Below are positions 41,224-50,554 of a stretch of 64,000 nucleotides of DNA, one piece after another. The notes under the pieces were generated by a model. The model had not been told where the DNA came from. It searched no databases and worked only from the letters and a program-made list of their open reading frames with translations. The first letter of the stretch is position 1. Every line of letters starts with the position of its first letter. The position numbers and the translations under genes are program-made. Location of the stretch: contig NZ_FLSP01000041.1 in the NCBI RefSeq assembly GCF_900091315.1, positions 1 through 64,000 on the forward strand. Reading direction: 5' to 3'. This DNA comes from Streptomyces sp. DI166 (GTDB lineage: Bacteria > Actinomycetota > Actinomycetes > Streptomycetales > Streptomycetaceae).

Positions 41224-41588
41224 GTCGTTCTTCCTTCCTGAAGTCCACCCGCGTAGCGCCGCTCGGGGCCACGCGGGCAGGGGTCTGCTGGGGTGTCTTG
41301 GCCTCCATCCTGCCCTTTTCGGCCATAAGTCGGCAGTAAGACCAGGGAGTGACCGCATGAATGCCGGGTGTGCGGCCCGGGAATGCCAGATTTTCTCGGT
41401 GGGTTGAGGTTTCCGTGAAACAGAGCGGGGGGAGGACGGCTTTACACCCCGCGATCACGCTCCGCTTGTGCCGCACCACCATGCGGTACAAGGCAATCCG
41501 CTTTCCGCAGAGCGGCCCACGTGATCGCCCCTTCCGAACGGCACACCCCCGTGCCACCGACCCACGACCCAGGACGAGGGGGCACAGC
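41224..41588. other. Intergenic region upstream of cutR and of the 41589 gene
   Basis: No gene in 365 bases. It must hold the divergent promoters of cutRS and the 57-residue gene. A short inverted repeat GTTTC-CGT-GAAAC lies at 41409-41421; nothing else stands out. Confidence 0.5.
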
Positions 41589-41762
41589 ATGGACGCATTC
41601 ACCGCAGGGCTTCTCCAGCGCATAAGGGCGACCGAGTCCGACCTGACGCGAGCCCGCGACGAGGGCGACGACTTCCTCGTCGAGGTGGAGCAGGGCGAGC
41701 TCGACGACCTGCGCCGCCTCGCCGCGGAGCACGGTGTGGAGGTCGGCGCCTACCGCGTCTGA
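41589..41762 (+). CDS. 57-residue conserved helical protein
   Basis: ATG 41589 behind GAGGGGG; MDAFTAGLLQRIRATESDL and LVEVEQGELDDLRRLAAEHG. Two amphipathic, acidic helices, probably a soluble coiled-coil hairpin. I recall similar small proteins in other Streptomyces but no function. It is followed 17 bases later by a very strong terminator, so it is a single-gene unit. Confidence 0.75.
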   Translation: MDAFTAGLLQRIRATESDLTRARDEGDDFLVEVEQGELDDLRRLAAEHGVEVGAYRV

Positions 41763-41778
41763 CCGGCACGCACACGCA

Positions 41779-41819
41779 GAGCGGGCCCCCGGCGAATCCA
41801 GCGCCGGGGGCCCGCTCTT
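41779..41819 (+). terminator. Strong hairpin terminator
   Basis: A perfect 17-bp stem (41779-41795 with 41803-41819) with a seven-base loop, followed by TT. It ends the 41589 transcript. Confidence 0.88.
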
Positions 41820-42028
41820 GTGCTGTCCGGGGGCCGGGCGGCCCACCGGCCCGCGCGCCGCTCTCCACGCCGGCACTGCCGATCGGTCGGGACCACCTCG
41901 ACCGCGAGGCCGCCGACCCGCCCGTTTCCGGGTCCGCCGCCCAGGTGGTCGCCTCGGCGGCGGGGCCACGACGTACCTCCGGGCCGGCCCGGTCGCGGCG
42001 CCCGCGGAACCGCTACGACAGCGGCAGG

Positions 42029-42844
42029 TCAGTCGTGCCAGGCGCCGAAGTCCTCCAGGAGCTGCTGGAGGGGCTCGAAGACGCCCGGGGTGGCGGCGAC
42101 CGTCAGGGCGTGGTTGGGGCGCTCTCCGGGGCGTCCACCGGTCATGGCGCCCGCTTCCCGGGCGATCAGGTCGCCCGCCGCGAGGTCCCAGGGGTGCAGC
42201 CCGCGCTCGTAGTAGCCGTCCAGGCGTCCGGCGGCCACGTCGCACAGGTCGACCGCGGCCGAGCCGGAGCGGCGGATGTCGCGCAGCAGCGGGATCAGCC
42301 GGTGGGCGACCTCGGCCTGGTGCCGCTTGACGTCGGTCACGTAGTTGAAGCCGGTCGAGACCAGCGCCTGCTCCAGCGGCGGCGCCGGGCGGCAGGCCAG
42401 CTCGCGCTCGCCGTCCCAGGCCCCGGTGGCCCGGGCTCCGCCGCCGCGCACGGCGTGGTACATCTCCCCGCGCATGGGTGCCGCGACGACCCCCACCACG
42501 GTCTCACCGGCCTGCTCGGCGGCGATGGAGACGGCCCAGGTCGGCAGCCCGTAGAGGTAGTTGACGGTGCCGTCGAGGGGGTCGATCACCCAGCGGACCC
42601 CGCTGGTGCCCTCGGTGGAGGCGCCCTCCTCGCCGAGGAAGCCGTCGTCGGGGCGGTGGCCGGAGATCAGGTCGGTGATCAGCTTCTCGGCGGCGATGTC
42701 CATCTCGGTGACCACGTCGATCGGGCTCGACTTGGTCTTCGCCACCGCGAGGTCGGCCGGGCGGCCGTCCCGCAGCAGGTCGCCCGCGCGGCGCGCGGCC
42801 TCCTGGGCGATCCGGAGCAGCTCCGCGTACAGGGGGTCGGTCAC
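42029..42844 (-). CDS. Inositol monophosphatase family phosphatase
   Basis: GTG 42844; 271 residues. Metal-binding motifs GEEGAST (about 80), WVIDPLDGTVNY (about 90-101) and GLHPWDLAAGDLI near the end; GSAAVDLCDVAAGRLDGYY also conserved. Hydrolyses inositol-1-phosphate or another sugar phosphate (histidinol phosphate, PAP or F1,6bP are alternatives in this superfamily). Eight bases after the ferrochelatase stop. Confidence 0.9.
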   Translation of the reverse strand: MTDPLYAELLRIAQEAARRAGDLLRDGRPADLAVAKTKSSPIDVVTEMDIAAEKLITDLISGHRPDDGFLGEEGASTEGTSGVRWVIDPLDGTVNYLYGLPTWAVSIAAEQAGETVVGVVAAPMRGEMYHAVRGGGARATGAWDGERELACRPAPPLEQALVSTGFNYVTDVKRHQAEVAHRLIPLLRDIRRSGSAAVDLCDVAAGRLDGYYERGLHPWDLAAGDLIAREAGAMTGGRPGERPNHALTVAATPGVFEPLQQLLEDFGAWHD

Positions 42845-42852
42845 GGGGCTCC

Positions 42853-43980
42853 TCAGGCGTAGGGGCTGTCGGCGCCCGCGGCGGCGGGCCGGGGGGCGCG
42901 GGCCGGGCAGCAGCCGACCGGGCAGAGGTGGTGGCTCGGGCCGAGCGTGCCGAGAACGCACGGGGTGACGTCCCGGCCGCTCTCGACGGCGGCGCGCTCC
43001 AGGACCAGCTCGCGCACGGCCGCGGCGAAGCGCGGGTCGGCGCCGACGGTGGCCGAGCGGCGCACCGGCAGGCCCAGTTCCCCGGCCTTCGCGGTGGCCT
43101 CGGTGTCGAGGTCGTACAGGACCTCCATGTGGTCCGAGACGAAGCCGATGGGGGCCATCACGACGGCCGGGACGCCCGCGGCGTGCCGCTCCTCCAAGTG
43201 GTCGCAGATGTCGGGCTCCAGCCACGGGATGTGCGGGGCGCCGGAGCGGGACTGGTAGACGAGCTGCCAGGGGTGGTCGACGCCGGTGCGCTCGCGGACC
43301 GCGTCGGCGATCAGCCTGGCCACGTCCAGGTGCTGCCTGACGTACGCCCCGCCGTCGCCGTGCCCCTCGGCCGGCCCGGAGGTGTCGGCGGCGGAGTCGG
43401 GGATGGAGTGGGTCGTGAAGGCGATGTGGGCGCGGTCGCGGACCTCCTCGGGGAGGTCGGCCAGGGAGCGCAGCACGCCGTCGGTCATGGGCTCCACGAA
43501 GCCCGGGTGGTTGAAGTAGTGCCGCAGCTTGTCGATCCTCGGCAGCTCCAGCCCCTCGTCCTTCAGGGTGGCGAGTGAGTCGGCGAGGTTCTCGCGGTAC
43601 TGGCGGCAGCCCGAGTACGAGGCGTAGGCGCTGGTGGCCAGGACGAGGACGCGGCGGTGGCCGTCCTGCACGATCTCGCGCAGGGTGTCGGTCAGGTACG
43701 GCGCCCAGTTGCGGTTGCCCCAGTAGACCGGCAGGTCCAGGCCGTGGTCGGCGAAGTCCTTGCGCAGGGCGTCCAGCAGGGTGCGGTTCTGGGCGTTGAT
43801 GGGGCTGACCCCGCCGAACTGGAAGTAGTGCTGTCCGACTTCCTTGAGCCGTTCCCTGGGGATGCCCCGGCCGCGGGTCACGTTCTCCAGGAACGGCACC
43901 ACGTCGTCCGGGCCCTCGGGGCCGCCGAAGGAGAGCAGGAGCAGGGCGTCGTAGGGGCGGGGATCGAGCGCGTCTGGCAT
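42853..43980 (-). CDS. hemH: Ferrochelatase (coproporphyrin-type)
   Basis: ATG 43980; 375 residues. LLLSFGGPEGPDDV start, catalytic His in TTHSIPD, substrate motif YQSRSGAPHIPWLEPD and second site PIGFVSDHMEVLYDLD. Cysteines SGCRQY and, at the C-terminus, PCVLG with CPVGCC can hold the [2Fe-2S] cluster found in actinobacterial enzymes. Inserts iron into (copro)porphyrin III in actinobacterial heme synthesis. A possible iron box lies upstream. Confidence 0.93.
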   Translation of the reverse strand: MPDALDPRPYDALLLLSFGGPEGPDDVVPFLENVTRGRGIPRERLKEVGQHYFQFGGVSPINAQNRTLLDALRKDFADHGLDLPVYWGNRNWAPYLTDTLREIVQDGHRRVLVLATSAYASYSGCRQYRENLADSLATLKDEGLELPRIDKLRHYFNHPGFVEPMTDGVLRSLADLPEEVRDRAHIAFTTHSIPDSAADTSGPAEGHGDGGAYVRQHLDVARLIADAVRERTGVDHPWQLVYQSRSGAPHIPWLEPDICDHLEERHAAGVPAVVMAPIGFVSDHMEVLYDLDTEATAKAGELGLPVRRSATVGADPRFAAAVRELVLERAAVESGRDVTPCVLGTLGPSHHLCPVGCCPARAPRPAAAGADSPYA

Positions 43981-44057
43981 GCCTCCGATCCTGCCACCCG
44001 GCACCGACACCCGGACAACGGCGGGGGGTGGACCTGGGTTCCGCGCCGTCCGAAGGA

Positions 44058-44076
44058 GTGCGTTAGGGTCACCTAA
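44058..44076. promoter_or_regulatory. Candidate iron box (DmdR/IdeR site)
   Basis: The 19-mer around TTAGGGTCACCTAA matches the iron-box consensus TTAGGTTAGGCTAACCTAA at 14 of 19 positions. It stands 78 bases before hemH and 77 before the MFS gene, so it could control both under iron. Confidence 0.5.
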
Positions 44077-44152
44077 CTCGTAAGCTGTATCAACCATCTA
44101 CACGCCTTACGCGGCGCTGTCGCGCGCCGCCCTGCCCGCCACCGGAGAGCCC

Positions 44153-45400
44153 GTGCCCAGCCCCTACCGCGCCTTGTTCGCCGCTCCCGGCTCCAAGGGT
44201 TTCTCCGCCGCGGGTTTCCTCGGCCGGATGCCCCTGTCGATGATGGGCATCGGCGTGGTCACGATGATCTCCGAGCTGACCGGCCGCTACGGCCTGGCCG
44301 GCGCCCTGTCGGCCACCATCGCGCTCGCCGCGGCCCTGGCCGGACCGCAGGTGTCGCGCCTCGTGGACCAGTACGGCCAGCGGCGCGTACTGCGCCCGGC
44401 GACGCTCGTCTCGCTCGCGGCGGCGGCCGGGCTGCTGCTCGCCGCGCACTACGGCTGGCCGGACTGGACGCTGTTCGTGTTCAGCGCGGGCATCGGCTGC
44501 GTACCGAGCGTCGGCGCGATGATCCGGGCCCGGTGGGCGGCCCTGTACCGGGGCACACCGCAACTGCACACCGCGTACTCCTTCGAGTCCGTGGTGGACG
44601 AGGTGTGCTTCATCTTCGGGCCGATCATCTCCATCGGGCTGTCCACCGCGTGGTTCCCCGAGGCCGGTCCGCTGCTGGCGGCGGGCTTCCTGGCGGCGGG
44701 TGTCTTCTGGCTGACCGCGCAGCGCGCCACCGAGCCCGCACCGCACCCGCGCGAGCAGCACGGGCGGCGCGGCAACAGCGCCCTGCGCTCGGCCGGTCTG
44801 CAGGTCCTGGTGGCCACCTTCGTGGCCACCGGCGCGATCTTCGGGGCCGTCGACGTGGTCACCGTGGCCTTCGCCGAGGAGGAGGGCCACAAGAGCGCGG
44901 CGAGTGTGGTCCTCGCCGTCTACGCGGCCGGTTCCTGCCTCGCGGGCGCCGTGTTCGGGCTGCTGCGTCCCAAGGGTGCCCCTGAACCTCGCTGGCTGCT
45001 GGGCGTATGCGCGATGGCCGTGAGTATGATCCCCCTCCTACTGGTCGGAAACTTGCCGTTTCTGGCCGTGGCGCTGTTCCTTGCGGGGCTGTGCATCGCT
45101 CCGACGATGATCACGACGATGTCCCTCATCGAGCAGCACGTACCACGCGCGCACCTGACCGAGGGCATGACCTGGGTGAGCACCGGGCTCGCGGTCGGGG
45201 TCGCGCTCGGCTCCTCCGTGGCCGGCTGGGTGATCGACGCGGCCGGGGCGCGAGCCGGGTACGGGGTTCCGGCCGTCTCCGGAGCCGTCGCGGTCGCGGT
45301 CGGTTTCCTCGGGTACCGCCGGCTGAGCAGGCCGGCGCCGGGTCGGGGAGGCACCGTTGAGCAGCACAGCGAGCGGGACGAGGAACGGCACGTGGCGTAA
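44153..45400 (+). CDS. MFS exporter
   Basis: GTG 44153 behind GGAGAG; 415 residues, twelve helices (GFLGRMPLSMMGIGVVTMI; SRLVDQYGQRRVL, the loop-2 motif; VVDEVCFIFGPIISIGL). Cytosolic tail QHSERDEERHVA. Substrate unknown. Divergent from hemH with a shared candidate iron box, so export of a siderophore or porphyrin is possible but inferred. Overlaps the next gene by 44 bases. Confidence 0.88.
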   Translation: MPSPYRALFAAPGSKGFSAAGFLGRMPLSMMGIGVVTMISELTGRYGLAGALSATIALAAALAGPQVSRLVDQYGQRRVLRPATLVSLAAAAGLLLAAHYGWPDWTLFVFSAGIGCVPSVGAMIRARWAALYRGTPQLHTAYSFESVVDEVCFIFGPIISIGLSTAWFPEAGPLLAAGFLAAGVFWLTAQRATEPAPHPREQHGRRGNSALRSAGLQVLVATFVATGAIFGAVDVVTVAFAEEEGHKSAASVVLAVYAAGSCLAGAVFGLLRPKGAPEPRWLLGVCAMAVSMIPLLLVGNLPFLAVALFLAGLCIAPTMITTMSLIEQHVPRAHLTEGMTWVSTGLAVGVALGSSVAGWVIDAAGARAGYGVPAVSGAVAVAVGFLGYRRLSRPAPGRGGTVEQHSERDEERHVA

Positions 45401-46679
45401 CTGGGGCGGGAACGTCGCCTCCCGCCCCGCGCGGGAGGTCGAGCCCGCCTCGGTGGAGGAGCTCGCGGACGCCGTGCGGCGGGCCGCCGAGGACGGGCTG
45501 AAGGTGAAGGCCGTCGGCACCGGGCACTCCTTCACGTCGATCGCCGCCACCGACGGTGTGCTGATCCGGCCTCAACTGCTGACGGGTATACGCAGGATCG
45601 ACCGGGACAGCATGACCGTCACGGTCGAGGCGGGCACCCCGCTCAAGAGACTCAACATGGCTCTGGCCCGCGAGGGTCTGTCGCTGACCAACATGGGCGA
45701 CATCATGGAGCAGACGGTCTCCGGCGCGACCAGCACCGGCACCCACGGCACGGGCCGCGAGTCCGGCTCGATCGCCGCCCAGATCACCGGACTCGAACTG
45801 GTCACCGCCGACGGCTCGGTGCTCCACTGCTCCGAGAAGGAGAACCCGGACGTCTTCGCGGCGGCCCGGATCGGGCTCGGCGCCCTCGGCATCGTCACCG
45901 CGATCACCTTCGCCGTGGAGCCGATCTTCCTGCTCACCGCGCGCGAGGAGCCGATGCCCTTCGAGAAGGTGCTGCGCGACTTCGACGAACTGTGGGCCGA
46001 GAACGAGCACTTCGAGTTCTACTGGTTCCCGCACACCGGCAGCACCAACACCAAGCGGAACAACCGCAGCGCGGGCCCGCAGCGCCCGGTGGGCCAGGTC
46101 AAGGCCCTGTTCGAGGACGAGTTCCTCTCCAACGGCGTCTTCCAGGTCGCCCAGTGGGTCGGCCGCGCGGCCCCCGCCACCATCCCGGCCATCGCCCAGA
46201 TCTCCAGCAAGGCCCTGTCCGCGCGCACTTACACGGACATCCCCTACAAGGTCTTCACCTCGCCGCGCCGGGTGCGCTTCGTGGAGATGGAGTACGCCGT
46301 CCCGCGCGGGGCGGTCGTCGAGACGCTGCGCGAACTGAAGACCATGGTGGACCGCTCCGACCTGAAGGTCAGCTTCCCGGTGGAGGTGCGCACCGCTCCC
46401 GCGGACGACATCACCCTGTCCACCGCCTCGGGCCGGGACAGCGCGTACATCGCCGTCCACATGGCCAAGGGGACGCCGTACATGCGGTACTTCACGGCCG
46501 CGGAGCGCATTTTCACCGCGCACGAGGGCCGGCCGCACTGGGGCAAGGTGCACACGCGGGACGCCGAGTACTTCGCCGAGGTCTACCCGCGCTTCGGCGA
46601 GTTCACCGCGCTGCGTGACCGGCTGGACCCCGATCGGCTGTTCCAGAACGACTACTTGAGGAGGGTTCTGGGGGCGTGA
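45357..46679 (+). CDS. D-arabinono-1,4-lactone oxidase family FAD enzyme
   Basis: TTG 45357 behind GGAGG; 440 residues. FAD-binding VAO domain: VKAVGTGHSFTSIAATDG, SGATSTGTHGTGR; C-terminal ALO domain ending HWGKVHTRDAEYF and DRLFQNDYLRRVLG. Oxidises an aldonolactone or related sugar alcohol; some actinobacterial relatives are alditol oxidases. No histidine for a covalent flavin bond could be assigned with certainty. Translated from within the end of the MFS gene. Confidence 0.88.
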   Translation: MSSTASGTRNGTWRNWGGNVASRPAREVEPASVEELADAVRRAAEDGLKVKAVGTGHSFTSIAATDGVLIRPQLLTGIRRIDRDSMTVTVEAGTPLKRLNMALAREGLSLTNMGDIMEQTVSGATSTGTHGTGRESGSIAAQITGLELVTADGSVLHCSEKENPDVFAAARIGLGALGIVTAITFAVEPIFLLTAREEPMPFEKVLRDFDELWAENEHFEFYWFPHTGSTNTKRNNRSAGPQRPVGQVKALFEDEFLSNGVFQVAQWVGRAAPATIPAIAQISSKALSARTYTDIPYKVFTSPRRVRFVEMEYAVPRGAVVETLRELKTMVDRSDLKVSFPVEVRTAPADDITLSTASGRDSAYIAVHMAKGTPYMRYFTAAERIFTAHEGRPHWGKVHTRDAEYFAEVYPRFGEFTALRDRLDPDRLFQNDYLRRVLGA

Positions 46680-47094
46680 ACGGCTGCGCGCCTCTTCGCT
46701 CCCAATGGGAGGTTTAGGTGAAGTACGCCACTTTCAAGATCCCCACTTCCCTTGCCGGACAAGGCCAAGTCCCGCCTCTTGCGCCAAGTTGGGCGGCGTG
46801 CCAATCCACGCACGTGGCCCGAATGGAGTACTGTTGCGAGCCCTGGGTCCGGTCTCCCGCCTGGGCGTCCGCGACCTTCAAGGACCGCCGGGAGGGGGCT
46901 AGTTGCACAGGGTGACGGAGTTGGTCACTTAGCGTTGCGAATAGGTAACCGTGCCATAACGGCGATCCAGGGCCCGCGCCCGACACGCCGGGCAACTCGG
47001 CAAGGTTGTGGCAGGCTGCACCCGGGCAGGCCACACTCGACTAGCGGAAGCAGCGACGCACGTGACGTCGGCAGGCACCACCCGGGAGGTCCCC
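46680..47094. other. Intergenic region upstream of sepH
   Basis: No convincing gene in 415 bases. A 65-codon frame from ATG 46705 and other frames lack codon bias. The stretch TTGCGAATAGGTAACC near 46933-46948 is a possible promoter element. An inverted TTGG/CCAA pair flanks GCGGCGTG at about 46789-46804. Confidence 0.45.
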
Positions 47095-48132
47095 ATGCCC
47101 GAACTGCGTGTCGTGGCCGTCTCCAATGACGGCACACGGCTGGTGCTGAAGGCTGCGGACAGCACGGAGTACACGCTTCCGATTGACGAGCGTCTGCGCG
47201 CCGCCGTACGCGGCGACCGTCCCCGCCTCGGCCAGATCGAGATCGAGGTGGAGAGCCATCTCCGCCCCCGCGACATCCAGGCGCGTATACGCGCGGGTGC
47301 CACGGCCGAGGAAGTCGCCCAGATGGCGGGCATTCCCGTCGACCGCGTCCGCCGCTTCGAGGGCCCCGTCCTGGCCGAGCGCGCCTTCATGGCCGAGCGG
47401 GCCCGCAAGACCCCGGTCCGCAGACCCGGTGAGAACGCCGGCCCCCAGCTGGGCGAGGCCGTCCAGGAGCGGCTGCTGCTGCGCGGCGCCGAGAAGGACT
47501 CCGTGCAGTGGGACTCCTGGCGCCGTGACGACGGCACCTGGGAGGTGCTGCTGGTCTACCGGGTCGCGGGTGAGCCGCACTCGGCGAGCTGGACGTACGA
47601 CCCGCCCCGGCGGCTCGTCCAGGCCGTCGACGAGGAGGCCCGCTCGCTGATCGGCGAGTCCGACGACCTGGCCGCGCCCGAGCCCAGCTTTCCGTTCGTG
47701 CCGCGTATCGCCCGGCTGCCGCGCGACCGTCCGCTGGACCGCGGCCACGACCGGGAGCGGCCGAGCCTGCCCGCGGCGGCGTCCGAGCCGGAGGAGACCG
47801 CGAGCGAACGGGACTCCCTGACCAGCCTGTTGGAGGCCGTCCCGAGCTTCCGCGGCGACCTCGTCGTACCGGAGCGCCCCTCCGACGCCCCGGCCGCCGA
47901 GGAGCCGCCCGCCACCGAACCCGCGGCGGAGGAACCGCCCGCCCCCGCGGCGTCCGCCGGTTCCGCCTACGCGGACGTCCTGATGCCCCGCTCGGTGGGC
48001 AGCCACCGCGACCGGCTCATCGGCTCCACCGACCGTCAGGCCGAGGCCGACGGCGTCCGTCCCGGACGCCGTGCCGCGGTCCCGAGCTGGGACGAGATCG
48101 TCTTCGGCACGCGCCGCAAGAAGCAGGAGTAA
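47095..48132 (+). CDS. sepH: SepH, FtsZ-associated cell-division protein
   Basis: ATG 47095 behind GGGAGG; 345 residues. N-terminal DUF3071-type domain (PELRVVAVSNDGTRLVL; RPRDIQARIRAGATAEEVAQ) with the conserved helix-turn-helix (VAQMAGIPVDRVRRFEGPVL), then a second domain ERLLLRGAEKDSVQWDSWRR. A long acidic/Pro-rich disordered region follows, with a conserved C-terminus PSWDEIVFGTRRKKQE. SepH stimulates FtsZ assembly during sporulation and vegetative septation in Streptomyces. Confidence 0.93.
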   Translation: MPELRVVAVSNDGTRLVLKAADSTEYTLPIDERLRAAVRGDRPRLGQIEIEVESHLRPRDIQARIRAGATAEEVAQMAGIPVDRVRRFEGPVLAERAFMAERARKTPVRRPGENAGPQLGEAVQERLLLRGAEKDSVQWDSWRRDDGTWEVLLVYRVAGEPHSASWTYDPPRRLVQAVDEEARSLIGESDDLAAPEPSFPFVPRIARLPRDRPLDRGHDRERPSLPAAASEPEETASERDSLTSLLEAVPSFRGDLVVPERPSDAPAAEEPPATEPAAEEPPAPAASAGSAYADVLMPRSVGSHRDRLIGSTDRQAEADGVRPGRRAAVPSWDEIVFGTRRKKQE

Positions 48133-48152
48133 CAGGCGGCCGAAGTGCCTCC

Positions 48153-48180
48153 GGGGCCCGCGCTGTTGAGCGCGGGCCCC
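48153..48180 (+). terminator. Terminator after sepH
   Basis: Perfect 12-bp GC stem (48153-48164 with 48169-48180), loop GTTG, followed by GTGTTTG. Confidence 0.8.
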
Positions 48181-48190
48181 GTGTTTGTGC

Positions 48191-49042
48191 CTACTGCGGG
48201 TCAGGCCCCACGGCGACCGGCCGGGACGGGTCGGAGGACCACTCCGACCAGGAACCGACATACAGCGCGGCCGGGATGCCGGCCACGGCGAGCGCCAGCA
48301 CCTCGTGTGCCCCGGAGACGCCCGAACCGCAGTACACGCCGATCTCGGTGCCGTCGGTTGCGCCGAGGCTCTTGAAGCGGGCGTGCAGCTCCTCGGCGGG
48401 CCGGAACCGGCCGTCGGGGGCGACGTTCTCGTTGGTCGGCGCGGAGACGGCGCCCGGAATGTGCCCGCCGACGCGGTCGATGGGCTCCACCTCACCGCGG
48501 TACCGCTCCCCCGCGCGGGCGTCCAGCAGCAGCCCGGAGCGGGCCAGCGCGGCGGCGCCGTCCGCGTCGAGCAGCCCCTCCGCGGCCGGGTTCGGCCGGA
48601 AATCGCCTGCGGCCGGGGTCGTCAGCCCGGTCTCCAGGGGTCCCTCCCAGGTCGGCAACCCGCCGTCGAGGACCCGCACGTCCGGGTGACCCGTCCAGCG
48701 CAGCATCCACCACGCGCGGGCGGCCGCCCAGCCCTGCCCGCCGTCGTACACGACCACCGGCCGGTCCGCCGAGACACCCGCGCGGCGCATCGCGGCGCCG
48801 AACTCGGCGATGTCCGGGAGGGGATGACGGCCGCCCGTCCCCGGCGGCGCGGCGAGCTCTTCGTCCAGGTCGACGAAGACCGCGCCGGGGATGTGGCCTT
48901 CCTCGAATGCGGCCCGTCCGTCGAACGGCGGCTCGCCCGCCGCTTGAGCCACGCTCAACTGCCAGCGGACGTCCAGCAGCGTCGGCGGACGCCGTCCTGC
49001 CAGGTCGTCGGCCAGTTCGGTTGCGGAGATGATGGCGTTCAT
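48191..49042 (-). CDS. Two-domain (rhodanese) sulfurtransferase
   Basis: ATG 49042 (MNAIISATELADDL) is about ten bases after GAAAGGA; ATG 49051 overlaps that site. 283 residues. Inactive N-terminal rhodanese domain (LLDVRWQL, GHIPGAVFVDLD, VVVYDGGQGWAAAR) and active C-terminal domain with Cys in VYCGSGVSGAHEV. Transfers sulfane sulfur, from thiosulfate or 3-mercaptopyruvate to a thiol or cyanide. The CGSGVSA-type loop fits either class. Cytosolic. Confidence 0.92.
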   Translation of the reverse strand: MNAIISATELADDLAGRRPPTLLDVRWQLSVAQAAGEPPFDGRAAFEEGHIPGAVFVDLDEELAAPPGTGGRHPLPDIAEFGAAMRRAGVSADRPVVVYDGGQGWAAARAWWMLRWTGHPDVRVLDGGLPTWEGPLETGLTTPAAGDFRPNPAAEGLLDADGAAALARSGLLLDARAGERYRGEVEPIDRVGGHIPGAVSAPTNENVAPDGRFRPAEELHARFKSLGATDGTEIGVYCGSGVSGAHEVLALAVAGIPAALYVGSWSEWSSDPSRPVAVGPDPQ

Positions 49043-49331
49043 GGCCCCCATCCTTTCGTACGGGGTGGCCGCTTCGTCCATGTCCGGCTACTCTGCTCGG
49101 CCGGACAGCTCCGATCACGAGGCGTACGGGATCGGGCACATGCTGTACAGCCGATCACCATGCGTGGGCCGTCAACGGGGACGGATGGGACACGGCACCG
49201 AGGGCATCCTCCGGACGGAGCGCGCGGTACGGCGGCGCGCCCGGGACGCATGACGGCACGGGTGGTGCGAGCATCGGCACCGGGGTCCGGAGAGCGGAAT
49301 CGACGCGGCGCCGCGAGGGGCCGAGGAGAGA

Positions 49332-50141
49332 GTGACGATGACCGAGGCACGGGGGTCGGCCGGCCCGAACGGCGAAGCGCGCGCCCGGCACGAGCCCGGC
49401 TCGCCCTGCTGGGTGAGCCTGATGGTGCACGGGCCGGCCGCGACCCAGGAGTTCTACGGCGAGCTGTTCGGCTGGGAGTTCCAGCCGGGTCCGCAGCAGC
49501 TCGGGCCGTATGTACGGGCGTTGCTGGACGGCAAGGAGGTGGCCGGGATCGGCCAGTTGCCGCCGGACCGGCATCTGCCCATCGCCTGGACGCCCTACTT
49601 CGCCTCGACGGACGTGGACCGGACCGCCGACACGGTACGGCTGTGCGGCGGCACGGTCGGCGTGGGTCCGCTGGACGCGGGCGAGGCCGGCCGCATCGCC
49701 ATCTGTTCCGACCCCTCGGGCGCGGTCTTCGGTATCTGGCAGGCCCCGGACCACCTCGGCATCGCCCTGACCGGCGTCCCCGGCACACCGGTCTGGAACG
49801 AACTGCTCACCTTCGAGACCTCGGCCGTGGTCAAGTTCTACGAGACGGTTTTCGGCCACGAGCAGCAGGCCGTCGCCTCGGCGGACTTCGACTACGTCAC
49901 CCTCCACCTCGGCGGCCGCACGATCGCCGCGGTCCTGGGCCTGGGCCAGTCCCTCCCCCGCGACCGGGGCCCGCACTGGATGACGTTCTTCGAGGTCGCC
50001 GACACGGACGCCGCCACCGCCAAGGCGGTGTCCCTGGGCGGCCACGTCCTCAAGCCCCCGCACGACAGCGCCCTGGGCCGCATGTCGACGGTGGCCGACC
50101 CGGAGGGTGCTCGATTCTCCCTGCTGCAGAGCAGGCCCTAA
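49332..50141 (+). CDS. VOC-family protein, two domains
   Basis: GTG 49332 behind GAGGAGA (ATG 49338 alternative); 269 residues. Two vicinal-oxygen-chelate units: PCWVSLMVHGPAATQEFYGELFGWEF with DPSGAVFGIWQ, and VWNELLTFETSAVVKFYETVFGHE with DPEGARFSLLQ. Similar in layout to mycobacterial Cfp30B-type proteins. Metal-ligand His/Glu positions differ from glyoxalase I, so activity is open. Confidence 0.88.
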   Translation: MTMTEARGSAGPNGEARARHEPGSPCWVSLMVHGPAATQEFYGELFGWEFQPGPQQLGPYVRALLDGKEVAGIGQLPPDRHLPIAWTPYFASTDVDRTADTVRLCGGTVGVGPLDAGEAGRIAICSDPSGAVFGIWQAPDHLGIALTGVPGTPVWNELLTFETSAVVKFYETVFGHEQQAVASADFDYVTLHLGGRTIAAVLGLGQSLPRDRGPHWMTFFEVADTDAATAKAVSLGGHVLKPPHDSALGRMSTVADPEGARFSLLQSRP

Positions 50142-50488
50142 CGCCGTACACCGGCGTCGGCGAGCCGCGCGAGATACACGACCCGCCGACGCCGGCCGCC
50201 CGCTCCCGCGCATCGGGCAAGCGCCGGAACAGGAAGCAGGGATCGTTCAGAGCGGCGCTCCCCGGCGCATGCCCGACGTACTTGTACCCGAACTTCCGTG
50301 CCACGCAAGCGAATTCGGCATGCCTCTTCAGCCCACCCGCCATAGGGCCGCACGACGAACTCCCCGTGCTCCTCCGCCACGGCTCTCATCAGTCTGTTCG
50401 GCAAGTGCCGTTCGACCACTACGTGTTCCCCCGCCGATCCTGCGTCGTCACGCGACGAAGGTACGTCGCAGCGCCCACCGGGAAGCAC
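50141..50488 (-). pseudogene. Remnant of an uncharacterised gene
   Basis: Minus-strand frames carry RLPNRLMRAVAEEHGEFVVRP (from about 50415 to 50350). After a one-base shift the reading goes on as GGLKRHAEFACVARKFGYK, YVGHAPGSAALNDPCFLFRRL (50335 down to about 50215). Both segments look protein-like and join well, but there is no single open frame. The protein is not recognised. Alternatively this 413-base interval is non-coding. Confidence 0.4.
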
Positions 50489-50554
50489 CCGCCTCCGTCA
50501 CCGCGATAACGTCGCCGGGCACAGAACAATCGGCGAGCAAGGGGCAACACGGGC

